Below are positions 24,893 to 35,717 of a stretch of DNA of 64,000 nucleotides, in pieces. The DNA is from Siphlonurus alternatus (Eukaryota; Arthropoda; Insecta; Ephemeroptera; Siphlonuridae), in NCBI GenBank assembly GCA_949825025.1, contig OX463781.1, forward strand, positions 39,085,950 to 39,149,949, written 5' to 3'. The notes under the pieces were generated by a model. The model searched no databases. It saw only the letters and a list, made by a program, of their open reading frames with translations, and was not told where the DNA came from. Every line of letters begins with the position of its first letter. The first letter of the stretch is position 1. The position numbers were made by a program, and so were the translations under genes.

Positions 24893-25549
24893 ATGTACAA
24901 TTCATGATAATTATGCAAAGATTTTAAAATTATAATATGTATTATACTTGTTTTGGTTATTTTAATAAAATCTAAATTAATTAAAGGATTAATTTCATTG
25001 GTATGAAAAATAGACCTTGTTAGTAAATGATACATCTCTCTAAAAATTTCAGCAAACCTTCCTGACACCATAAAATAATTTTCCATAAAAAAAGTTACAA
25101 CAAATTCAGTGAAATTTTCGATATATTTGTGAGCATTTAAGATTATCATTGTTTTAAATGGGGACTGCTGTGGCTTTTACTCAAATCAGTATCTTTTTCA
25201 CACGAAAAAAATTAATTAATCAAAAAATCTCAAAATCTACACCGGTTTGTTGTTACTTTTACATCAGCAAACTTATAATTATTTTATCCTTTATTTTATA
25301 GAATAAAAATATTTACAGTTTACCATCGGAAAATATTGAAAATTGAGCAATGGCCGCCGAAGTGACGTTGATCCTTCATCGAAAAACATTTGTAGCTGGT
25401 AATTACAAATAATAAAATGGTAAGACATTTTTCAGTCAACTGGGTAACATTTAATATTCTACTAAGTGAGTCAAACATTGTGTCCGCTACCTATGGCTTG
25501 GTAGATCGCGACGAGCAAGTTGGCGCGGATCCAGAAAAATTAAAAATCG

Positions 25550-25640
25550 AGGGAGTGGTGAAAAGTTTCGCCCCCCCCCCCCCTCCCCAGCATCTCCACC
25601 TCCCACCTCTCCCTGAATTCGTGCCTGCAGATTAGCCCAA
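25550..25640. repeat. C/T-rich tract at a GGCGCGGATCCAG element end
   Basis: GGCGCGGATCCAG at 25527 followed by a C12 run and a CCTCCC-rich stretch. It resembles the ends seen at 27028-27205 and 40262-40430. Confidence 0.4.
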
Positions 25641-25689
25641 TGAAAGGTTGCTAAAGAACACCTACTCGTGCATCTGGAAGATCATGATT

Positions 25690-25870
25690 GATGGCATCCT
25701 ACATCAATTATCTACCATCCTGACTGAGGTTTCCATGGTTTCCTCAGTCACAATCAGGCCAACGCTAAGATGGATTGCTAATAAGTCATATGACCGGTAG
25801 CCTTGGTTTAGAATAGACTTAATACAAAACCCTAGTCAATTTGCTAGGTTGGGTTCATAAAGAGCTGGGA
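25690..25870 (+). mobile_element. 5S-type SINE, 3' body only
   Basis: CATCCTGACTGAGGTTTCC and ATGGTTTCCTCAGTCAC, then the AAGATGGATTGC body seen in the other copies. Confidence 0.65.
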
Positions 25871-25879
25871 AGTTAAATT

Positions 25880-26085
25880 CAGTCACTTGTGTCCAGTATA
25901 CTTTAAGAATATAATGTGATTACTGTATGTATGAAGTGAATGTTATTGGTCTGTATCTAAGCAGTTTAAAAATCCAGTAGGTTCTTTACCTGGAATGCTG
26001 AAACGTCATTACTCCCGCAGATGGGACTTGCTATCTGCCAAGCCATGACAAAGTGGTGGTTTACTCATGCTTAGAATAACGTATA
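25880..26085. mobile_element. Repeat related to 32225-32490
   Basis: CTGAAACGTCATTACTCCCG and TGCTATCTGCCAAGCCATG match the right half of the 32.2-kb palindrome. Confidence 0.5.
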
Positions 26086-26099
26086 TCACGAGCGTCACT

Positions 26100-26345
26100 A
26101 TATTTTGTGTGCCACCTGTTTTTGTTCTACAGCATTATATATATTGTATACCATATTGTATTAGAATCTTAGGGTAAACTATTTTTTATGTATTTTTTTT
26201 TCCTATGTAATTATATATATCTCATGTTCTATTCTTCTAAAAATCTCAACAAAAATTTATGTATATACTACGGCTAAAGAGGGATTGAATTCCCTGAATA
26301 GCCTCAGCCCTTGTGGCTGAATGTACAATGAATAAATAAATAAAT
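26100..26345 (+). mobile_element. Probable 3' end of a non-LTR retrotransposon
   Basis: GGGATTGAATTCCCTGAATA, then CCCTTGTGGCTGAATGTAC and a TAAA-type repeat tail. No coding part remains. Confidence 0.4.
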
Positions 26346-26429
26346 GATTAGAAGAATGTCATCAAATGATAGCCAAAATTAATTTAAATTCATCTTCTCC
26401 TTTAAGTTCCCCAATAGACAATAATGGTT

Positions 26430-26990
26430 GCATTTTTTTATTTCATAATCAGAAAATATACATAAAATTATACTTTTCTGAATTTTTTCAGATTTTTTTG
26501 AGTGCGGGAACTAATATTAAAAAAATATTTAAAATATCTGAATTAGGGTGGTACAACCTGATGCATAACCTACAATGAAAATTTTTTATTTCACAAATGA
26601 ATAGAGGGTACCAAATTATGCTACTCTGATTTTTTTCAGATTTTTTTGAGACCCGGAACTATTTTTAAATACTAACTTGTTGAAAGTTCTGTAAGTTAAG
26701 TTGGCACCCCTGAATCCTTAATAAAAAGAATAGGACCGAGACGCCTATTGACGCCTCCAGGGGGCGTGGCCGCACTTTCAATAATTATTTAAAAATAGTT
26801 CTGGGTTTCAAAAAATCTGAAAAAATTCAGAGTAGCATAATTTGGTACCCTCTATTGATTTCTGCAATAAAATTTTTTCATGTAGGTTGTTCATAAACAT
26901 TTTTTTTAAAATTAGTTCCCGCACTCCAAAAAAATCTGGAAAAATTCAAAATGGAATATTTTTATACATATTTTTTTAATTATGAAATAA
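26430..26990. mobile_element. Palindrome with a nested family B MITE (copy 3)
   Basis: The outer arms (TTTTTGAGTGCGGGAACTAA and complement) flank an inner MITE at about 26565-26895 with GAATAGAGGGTACCAAATTA ends and a CGCCTCCAGGGGGCGTGGC core. Confidence 0.75.
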
Positions 26991-27027
26991 GACAATGTAA
27001 TCATTAATGTATATTTTGCAGCTGCAA

Positions 27028-27205
27028 ACAACCAGGCGCAGATGCAGAAAAAATTTCGGGGGGGAGGGGGGCTGCCTCCATAAGGCAAACGTTAAAAAAA
27101 ATGAAATGGGGAAAATGTTTATATTGCCCATGTTAAATCTATCATTTCGGGGAAGGAGGGGCTGCAGCCCCTCAGCCCCCCCCCCCCTAAAACCGCGCTT
27201 GCATG
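27028..27205. mobile_element. MITE with CAGGCGC(A/G)GAT ends
   Basis: CAGGCGCAGATGCAG on the left and AAACCGCGCTTG on the right, with G- and C-runs inside and CTCCATAAGGC shared with 40262-40430. Confidence 0.55.
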
Positions 27206-28384
27206 CAACTCAAAACTTATCCTAGTGTTAGGAGCACAACTGAAAGGGAGGGGAGGGGAGTAATACAATAGTATCAAAAATTATAGCTGCAATGCAAGAA
27301 CAGGTAAATTCAATCAATAAACCAATCAAGTGAATCAAGTATACACTGTATAATTTAATAATAATATGCAATGCTATATATTTATCAATGTATTTTGAAC
27401 AAGCATGAGAGATAATAAAGTAAAATACCATGATATTGAAATAAATTTTAATTAATAATTATTACAAGTTCAATTAATGCATTCAGTATTTTTTAGCAAC
27501 CATTTAATATATGGTAAATTATAATAACATTTATTTTTATTTCTTTTTTTTTTTAATTTTATTTGATTTTTTTATACATATTTTTATTTTACATAAAATT
27601 ATAATCAAAATTAGGTCACCCATTTATATTAAATTTAAAATAACATGTCTAAAAATAAAATCATGGTCAAGTCATTCATATGATTTCATAATCACAAATG
27701 TGCATTAATAATGACTGTTCAATTCTTTTTTTATATTCTTCTTTGATCTACCCTTCATGAGGTAAAATAATTATAAGACATGCAAAAGATACATTAATAA
27801 CACTTACAGCATATGACCTTGCTATTTTGATTAGGTCATAGCAACCAGACAGGTATACGTCATCAAGTACTCTTATATAGCTGACGATAGGTAGTAATAT
27901 AATATAGACAGTTGCATGCATGGAATCACGTGGCATTACAATACAATATATATACAATAGAGGGCGTAGTCTTTATCACTGATTGCATACATATACTATA
28001 TGGGTGCGGTATCTTATATCTATATAAAAATTGAGTGTGATAGATGATGATAAATTTTCGCCTAGTACAGCCAGTGCGGTTAGCGTGGAGTGAGCGGTGG
28101 CGGGCGTTGATCCTAATTTGACCTTCGAGTCTTTGGAGGACGGGAGCCACAATTTGGGCTTGTATAACCTAGGTCTGGGTTCTATATAGACGGCTACTAG
28201 CTTGCGGCTGTTTTGCGCAAACACTCAAGTTTCATGTTATTTTACTTAAAGAAAAAAATCGGGGGGATATTTTTAAGTATTGAATATTCGTGACTTTCTT
28301 ATTATATTTAAAGGTAAAATATATTAAAAAAAAGTTAAATGTTTGAAGTCAATTAACAATATGTAATACTTCAAATGATGGTGG

Positions 28385-28545
28385 TATTTAAATATTAATT
28401 CAAAGTGATTTTCTCGTGCTTTTTCGACATCGGTATTATACGCATGATATAAGTCCAATATTTAATATTTGGATTTATACTATGTGTACATCAGATGCCG
28501 ATAAAGCACCAAGAACGTAACTTTGATTTAATAATTAAAAAATGT
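28385..28545. repeat. Foldback, about 65-bp arms
   Basis: TCGTGCTTTTTCGACATCGG and its complement near 28495-28515; centre AATATTTAATATT. Confidence 0.7.
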
Positions 28546-30129
28546 TCTATTGTACTTCGAGATAGGAGATGATACAGGCAGTTTGAAAATTGTTTCTGAT
28601 TATTTTATGTTTGAATTTTTTCTTTGTTTTGTTACACAGTTTATTCAGTTATATATATTATAAGTAATTAAAAGTCTGATTGCATAATTATATTGACATG
28701 GTTGCGGAAAGAATAATTTGAATGCCAAGAAAAAAAATACAAAACTCTAGTTTGCTTACTTGTAAGTTTAAGTTGTGATGTATATTCCTACCCCGGGGCC
28801 CTTTTGGACCCTTTTATACTTTTTTGATACATTAATAATTCGAATACACAAATTTTCCTAATAAATTTTATAGTTGCTGACTTCATGTACTTCATTTGCC
28901 TTCGTATAAAATGGAAATTGTAAAACGACTAAGCAGACATTATGCTCAAATAATTTCTAGTAACGTTGTTATAAAATCCAAATTACTTGAAGTAAACCTG
29001 ATCTTTACTTACATTTTTAGTTGGATTGGATTCCCAAACTCTTTTCTATTTTTTTTCTAGTTTTTTAAATAATAATAATTATTATATTGGGTTACTTAGA
29101 TTACATGTAAAACATTTCATAATTTATACATGATCATAATACATCAAAATAAAAAAATATAGCAGAAATGAAATAAGGTTAACGCAGTCTAAAATTTACA
29201 AAGGATGAATGCAAACAGGCTGGTGGAATAATCATAAAATCATAAACAAAAAATGTTTATTATATGTATTTTTTAAATGAAAGTAAACAATTAATCAAAT
29301 TAATGTGCAATAATTTAAGCAAAGTTTTAAACTTTTATTCGCGTCAGAATTTTGAATTTTCACTTTATATTTTTTTAATAATAATTATTTACTAAAACAT
29401 GACTGAAACTGCACCAACAAGGATACCGTCAGTCGATGGAACTTTGAATATGACGTCACGTGTAAGGGTAAGTGTGAAATGTTATTATTGTTCTTGTTGT
29501 GTTACATACAGTACTGTATGGAACTCCTACACATTGTCCCCATATTAATTAAGTATTCAAATAATTGTTTTTTATAACTCCCACTCACTCTATTCAAAAA
29601 ACAGAGTTGGATCATTACTAAATATATTGTTATGTAACCTATATTTTCAACATCATTATCAGAACATTCAAAACTTAAAATAAGCATGATGTTTGATTGA
29701 TTATATAATCTATAAATGACCTGGAAACTAGTTCAGCGTCACAAATAAGATAATCATTATACATAATGATGTTTGCTTATTGAGTTTTGCACGTAATGTC
29801 ACAAGTATAGACATCGCTGCTACCTATATAATGAATATTATAAAATATATTTTTAAGTATTTTTATTTTAGATCTGATTCTGAATTGCATAACAAACTTC
29901 CAGATTATATTAAAAGAAATTAGAAATCAATTGAATGAAACAATTATTCAATTTTATTGTTATTATTCAAATTGATTATTATTCTATTAACAAGAAAAAT
30001 GTTAATAATGGAAGTGTAAATTCTGATTCGTAATAATTGTAATATTTTCTAATTTTTTAAATATTTTATGTAAAAATTGAATTTGTTTATAATCTTATAT
30101 ATTAAGAAGCACTTTGAAAACCCCAAATC

Positions 30130-30740
30130 TCCAATGCTTTTCATATGGCGGACGCCAGATCGGCTTGACAGACCCCTTCCCCCCTTCGGAACTCGACGAG
30201 ACCTTCTGGGGGGGTCGTCGGCGGGGGCCGCCGGGGGAGGGTGACGTGCACTAAGGTCCACGTTTGGGGGCGGGGGACGGGGGCGGATTTCCCCCGGGTG
30301 GTGTGCCTCCGCGGGAAAGCTGATCAATCTCCGAGTTCGTGTTTTCGCGTCTTCTCATCTGGGTTTTTGGATACGTCAAGATGCGAGGCAAAAAGTTACG
30401 AGACGTTTTGGACGGTGGCTGCCCGCAAATGGAATCACGTGACCACAGAAATCATTAACTTTCTTTGTGTGACTGCTGCCATCCCATTGGCTGCTTCTGT
30501 TTAGAGGCAACGTTGCGAAAGGGGATCCGACTGCTCGGTGCAGTGATGTGGAATTCGCGCGAAGATTGGTCCGCGGAAATGCGCATGCGAATATCCGCGC
30601 AAGTGCGCGCATATGTGCGTAAGATCGTTTCAAGATGGTGGCCGCCCGCAAATGGAATCACGTGAGCACAGATATTGTAGACATTCAGAAGTTCGATCTT
30701 CTTCCCATAGATGGAGATGCCACGGTAGCACGTTCCAAGC
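30130..30740. promoter_or_regulatory. GC- and CpG-rich island with a duplicated CACGTG block
   Basis: The GC content contrasts sharply with the flanks. A 36-bp block, GGTGGCYGCCCGCAAATGG followed by AATCACGTGASCACAGA, occurs at 30414-30449 and 30637-30672, each with a CACGTG E-box. It may be a cryptic promoter or enhancer in intron 4, or a GC-rich transposon. No exon was recognised. Confidence 0.35.
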
Positions 30741-30768
30741 AAACTACTTTCAGGTGTGACTTAATTAT

Positions 30769-31100
30769 TATATAACTTTATATAAAATTGATTATTTTCG
30801 TAAATAATGCTCGGATTTACTCCCAATTAGGTCTAGGGGGGGTTATAAAATTCAGGTGAAAGTAATGCGGGTTGCATACTTTCAGGGGCATGTAGGTTGA
30901 GGTTGCATACTTTCAGGGGCATGTAAGTGAAGGTTGCCTACCTTTAGGGGTAACTTTATATAAAACGAATATTTTCGTAAATAATGCTTGCATCATCTCC
31001 CGATTAGGTCTAGGGGGGTTATCAAATTAAGGTGTAATTAATGCAGGTTGCATACTTTCAGGGGCATGTAGGTTGGGGTGGCCTACTTTCAGGGGCATTT
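30769..31100. repeat. Tandem duplication of a ~185-bp unit
   Basis: AACTTTATATAAAA, TTTTCGTAAATAATGCT and ATTAGGTCTAGGGGGG occur twice. Within the units, GTTGCATACTTTCAGGGGCA repeats further. Confidence 0.85.
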
Positions 31101-31334
31101 CGCGTTCAGTACATCATAGCATTACGAGGTTTAATCACAACTGCGGCCACCTCTTTGTGTTGAAGATGGGCAGTGTCCGGAGTAAGCCCATTGCCTTGCT
31201 CGCTCGATCACAACCGGACGCTAAGAAAATAATTAACTCGAATCTGCCCAAACTCCTTAAAAATATTATTAAATAAAATAAATAACTATTAATAATAATA
31301 AAATAGTAGGGGCCTAACAACTGCGTCAACACGA

Positions 31335-31475
31335 ATTTATCCCAGGGAGGGAGCAACGTATTTTTATACTTGAAATGGTCACTCATCCAATTATTAACCA
31401 CGCTTGACGTAGCCTGACTTCGGTGATCTAACGAGAACCGGTCAATGCACAACGCTACGCTGCGCTCCACCTCTA
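31335..31475 (-). mobile_element. 5S-derived SINE, 5' half
   Basis: In reverse, the 5S-like head with GCTTGACGTAGCCTGACTTC and GGTGATCTAACGAGAACCGG, preceded by GGGAGGGAGCAACGT. Confidence 0.75.
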
Positions 31476-31477
31476 CT

Positions 31478-31775
31478 CTGAATTTTTTTAGATTCTTATG
31501 AATCCTGCAAACTATTTTTCAATACTTATTGAATGTTCTGTAATTTAAGTTGGCACCCCTGAATCGTTATTAAAAAGGATAGGACAGAGACGCCTGTTGC
31601 CGCCTCCAGGGGGCGTGGCAGCACATTTAATAATTATTTAAAAATAGTTCTGGGTTTAAAAAAAAAAAAAAAAAAACCCTGGAGAAAATCAGAGTAGCAT
31701 AATTTGTTTGGTAGCATAATTTGGTACCTTCAATTCATTTCTGCAAAAAAAATTTTCATGTAGGTTGTCCATTTT
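31478..31775. mobile_element. Family B MITE, copy 4
   Basis: Core CGCCTCCAGGGGGCGTGGC and ATTTGGTACC ends, close to the 26.6-kb copy. The left end is truncated against the SINE. Confidence 0.75.
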
Positions 31776-32224
31776 GCATTAAAACACCGTTATGATATCA
31801 CGTACTGAATACTTACATATTAGATGGCAACGTATGATTGACAAAATTATTTAAAAGACTTGAAAGCAAACGAGCGTAAGCGCGAGTTTACACCCCACCC
31901 CTAGTATATGTCTAAATGTCAGTATATAATGTTCATTTTTTTTTCCAACTGATTCTATTATATTATATAGTATGTAGTCACAATGTACAATACCAATTGG
32001 CATTTAATGTGAATAAATAATAAATAAAAATATATTGTAGTGTAAGTTGGTCACTAAATTTATCGTATTAAAATATGTATGGGACGTTTATTTTGGTGTT
32101 ATTATTAAGATATCATATTATATCATATGAAGAAAAAATAATAATAATTTAACATAAAATAAATAAAAATTTATAATTATATATTTAAATTAATTCTGGC
32201 TATTAGTTGATAACCTTCTTCCAA

Positions 32225-32490
32225 GCAATGACTCAAACATGTTCGCCACCTTGCTATAATATATGGCTTGGCAGATATCCACGGGAGTTATGATTTATGA
32301 TATTTCAGCCTGCCAGGTATTTTGGCCCACTGATAATCATAGTATGTATAATATATTATGAGGTGCATGGTATTGGTCAGTCAGAGCAGTAGGTCTATTA
32401 TCTGGCAGAGTGAAACGTTATAACACCCGCAAATGAAACGTGCTCGCTGCTATCTGCCAAACCATAGCAAGATGGTGTTATAGATTAGAA
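32225..32490. mobile_element. Foldback repeat
   Basis: CACCTTGCTATAATATATGG and its complement near 32455-32475; the arms share CTGGCAGA. Confidence 0.6.
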
Positions 32491-32644
32491 ATATTTTGCA
32501 TTAAATTTGTATGATTCTAAATGCCAGTCAAGTACTGAATTTGGCAATAAAATTGTCTATACTAAAATCTTATATGCTGAGTTTTGTGTGAATAGAACCT
32601 ACAGTTAAGAATGTTTAGATATTTTTTTTAACAGTAATTAATAT

Positions 32645-32850
32645 AAGGAGAATTTTCATGAGCGATAACGGCGATGTGACGCGATTTTGACGTAAAAGCT
32701 GTATAATGCAGCGAGCGAATTCACCGGGTTGCGGCGGCGAATATCGCGTTAATGCTCTTTTTTTAATCACCAATTATGGTAACCAAAGGATGTTATATAG
32801 CAAGTGCGTATTATTTGCTTCACAGGCTGGTAATCGTTCATGTTTAAATA
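32645..32850 (-). mobile_element. CpG-rich 215-bp MITE family, copy 3 (diverged)
   Basis: GGAGAATTTTCATGAGCG start, GGCGGCGAATATCGCGTTAA core, GGCTGGTAATCGTTCATG end. Confidence 0.75.
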
Positions 32851-33714
32851 CACCTTGGTTGTATTTTAATCCATTTAAATTTTAAAGGACCAATTAAGAA
32901 ATCATGCAACAGCTTGCATGCCACGAGTTGTACTTTCTTTTCAAGTGCCTTGATTAGAATGCCAGTTTAATTAAATAAACGTGTGTTCTATTTTGTTTCA
33001 GAGTGTTCACAAATAGAGGTGAGGAGAGAAATAGGACAAACGGCAGCATATAACTTTTCGCTTGAGAGTGCAACGCAACATTCTGTTACCTTGTTAGTTG
33101 TTAGTATATACTGCTTCCATAATGTGATGACATTGTGGGTAAAATATTGAAAATCTTATAAGGAAATTATATGTATACTTCGATGTCAAATAGAAAATAC
33201 ACCGTAAATATATTAATCAATTCCATAAACTGAAATAACAGCTGGTTTAAAAGCAACCTTGGCCGGAATGTAATTTAAAAGAAAAGAATATTAAAAAAAT
33301 GAAAAACATATAATTATGAAATTAAAATTTGTTTGATTTTAAGCAATATCTGTAATTAAAAACACAAAAAAAACACGTTACTTTTCGCGTATTTTTCTAA
33401 TTTTAGAAACTAAAACATTTGTTTAAAAAAATTATTAAAAACAAAATAAGAAAATATCGTATTTTTTTCAAGTTCAATTAAAAAACTCACAGTAAATAAA
33501 AATATTTCACGTTCTTTAAATGGTCCTCTTATATCAATCTAAATTTTCATATTTGTCCTAAAAATCATAACTTTATAACTTTTAAAGTTAAATACATGAA
33601 TTTTATTATATAGTTTATATACTTTATATACGTTAAAATTAAGATAAAAAGTTGCATACAGTTGAGACTAAAAGTAGAAATTAACCAATACTACGTGGCG
33701 GTTTTATGACGCTT

Positions 33715-33905
33715 CTATCTCCTTATATAGACGACTTGAAAGTAGCGACGAGGAGTGCCAGGTTCGATGCCTGTCTGGTTCGGTGTTGACCTTGCGTTGG
33801 CGGACAGCTCCTCAAGTTCTGTCTGGTGGGCTGCCAAACGTTTGCATGTCTGTCAGTAGGGGGGGGGGGGCAGCAGATTGATGGTAAAATAATTGAAATT
33901 TCTGC
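33715..33905 (+). other. tRNA-like T-arm sequence, possible SINE fragment
   Basis: CCAGGTTCGATGCCTG looks like a tRNA T arm and B box. It lies in a GC-richer 150-bp stretch ending in a G run. No matching A box was confirmed. Confidence 0.25.
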
Positions 33906-34849
33906 TGCAGACATTAAATAAATAATCCCCTCAAAAGTTTAACCCAGCATCAGCTAGAATATACTTTGTATTGTCACTCCATGCTATTTTCCCTATATAA
34001 TAGAAGCTTCAAATACTCTCCGTCTGGAAAATGTTCTTCAAAAGCCACCATGTAAAATTTATTTTTTATTATATTAAGGTAGAGATAACGTCGATCGGTA
34101 AGCGGACCAAATACCCCCGGACCAAATACCCCCGGACCAAATATCCCCGCCCGGACCGGATGAAATACCCCCGGACGAAATATCCCCGGACGAAATACTC
34201 CCGGACGAAATACCCCCGGACGAAATACCCCCTTGTAAGTGGAGAGGGGCGGGTGACCAACACGGGAGGGGAAGTTGACTTTATTTATAAAGTTTGTTTT
34301 ATTGTTGTTTGTCTGACGTCAAAAGGAAGTTAGTAACGTTAGGCCAATACATTTTGCATTAATTTATCATATATCATTCATATCAAATTAAAATTAATGT
34401 GTAATATATTTTGATACGATACATTTTATGCATGTTAATTATAAGAGTTTATTGCATTTTTTTTTTATATTTTTTTTAACCAAAAATTTTCAAAATCGTC
34501 CCTATATAATTTTTTACTTTAAAAAAAAATTTAAGTAAGTTTTTTTAGTGTAATATTTTAATTCTGATTCGATTGGTATAGGTCTAAAAGTTAAAACTGC
34601 AATATTTTTTATTTTTTTTGGTCCCCCGGTGCTATAGGTGCCGTGAACACTTAACGTAGCATGTGTACCCCTCCTGAAGAAACTTAATTTACTTGTTGTT
34701 CTATTTATTTCCTTATTTATTCCTTCCATTTCTATTTATATATGTTGGCACCAAAGCCCGAATTCAATGCGCACATCTAGGTGTGCCCCTAGCGACTTGA
34801 GCAAAGCCCGAAATTAACAAATATTTTGGGCTTTGCTCATATAAATTTG

Positions 34850-35110
34850 AACATTTCTAGAAGTGCTCAAATCGAAAAAAGGAAACCCCGACGAGAAGTT
34901 TTATTTCGGGCTTAAATTTACTCATTTAAATTTGACCATTTCTAGAAGTGCTCAAATCGGAAAAAGCAAACCCCGACGAGAAGTTTTATTTCGGGCTTAA
35001 ATTTACTCATTTAAATTTGATCATTTCTAGAAGTGCTCAACTCGAAAAATACAAACCCTGACGAGAAGTTTTATTTCGGGCTTTTTGCTCACTGTTTTGA
35101 TCATTTCTAG
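34850..35110. repeat. ~83-bp tandem units in the left inner arm
   Basis: ATTTCTAGAAGTGCTCAA recurs four times with CCCGACGAGAAGTTTTATTT between. Inverted versions lie at 36040-36230. Confidence 0.85.
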
Positions 35111-35543
35111 AAGTGCTCAAAGCAAAGTGAAAAATAATAATTGGAAATTGTGCCGTATTTTAGTAATAATTTGTAATAAATAATTAAAATAATAAAATAT
35201 TGTGAATTTAATAATATTTTAATTACATACATCACTTTTTTAATTAAGTAACAAAAATACAAATTTAGCATTAGCGTGTATATTATTTTTTTATTAAAAT
35301 ATTTCTTTCTGTTTTATTCAAGTAATACTGAAAAATACGATTTTGTCACACTTTTTACATTAATATTTTATGTTAGTTAATTTAAATATTTTTTTTTTAC
35401 AGCTGATATATTATAAAATCTTTTTAAAGTACCAAACCTATTAATTTAAAATAAATAAATATTATATCTGATTATTACCTGATCTTATTATTACCTGAAC
35501 TTGACTTATTTTTGCAGGGATTACTATCATGGCATTATAAATT

Positions 35544-35717
35544 TCATCTAAATTTTTTCTTTGCACAACATGTTTTAGATTGACAACCTTTCTTATAGTT
35601 GCGTTGCAAAACACAAAACTTTGCTTTGAATTTGCTAATGCTGCTGCTGATCTGAGACACTCTTTTCTTTGTCATGTGTGGTACGTCATCTGAACTTAGA
35701 AATTGTTCATCTGCTAC
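35544..35717 (-). CDS. Short Cys/Lys-rich terminal exon in the foldback core
   Basis: After an acceptor-like GAATTCCAG the minus strand encodes 57 residues and TGA. It has an acidic start (VADEQFLSSDDVPHMTKKR), a serine-rich middle, and a basic Cys cluster (C-V-L-Q, KKGCQSKTCCAKKKF). The cluster recalls the Cys/Lys-rich C-termini of some transposon or integrase proteins, but I cannot assign a family. Its place at the centre of a large inverted repeat suggests the remnant of the element's own protein. Confidence 0.35.
   Translation of the reverse strand, partial: VADEQFLSSDDVPHMTKKRVSQISSSISKFKAKFCVLQRNYKKGCQSKTCCAKKKFR

Noticed and set aside
34069..34263. Repetitive open frames over the 15-bp iterons (also 36499-36757)
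   Set aside because: A 15-bp period keeps any frame open; the DNA symmetry explains the pattern.
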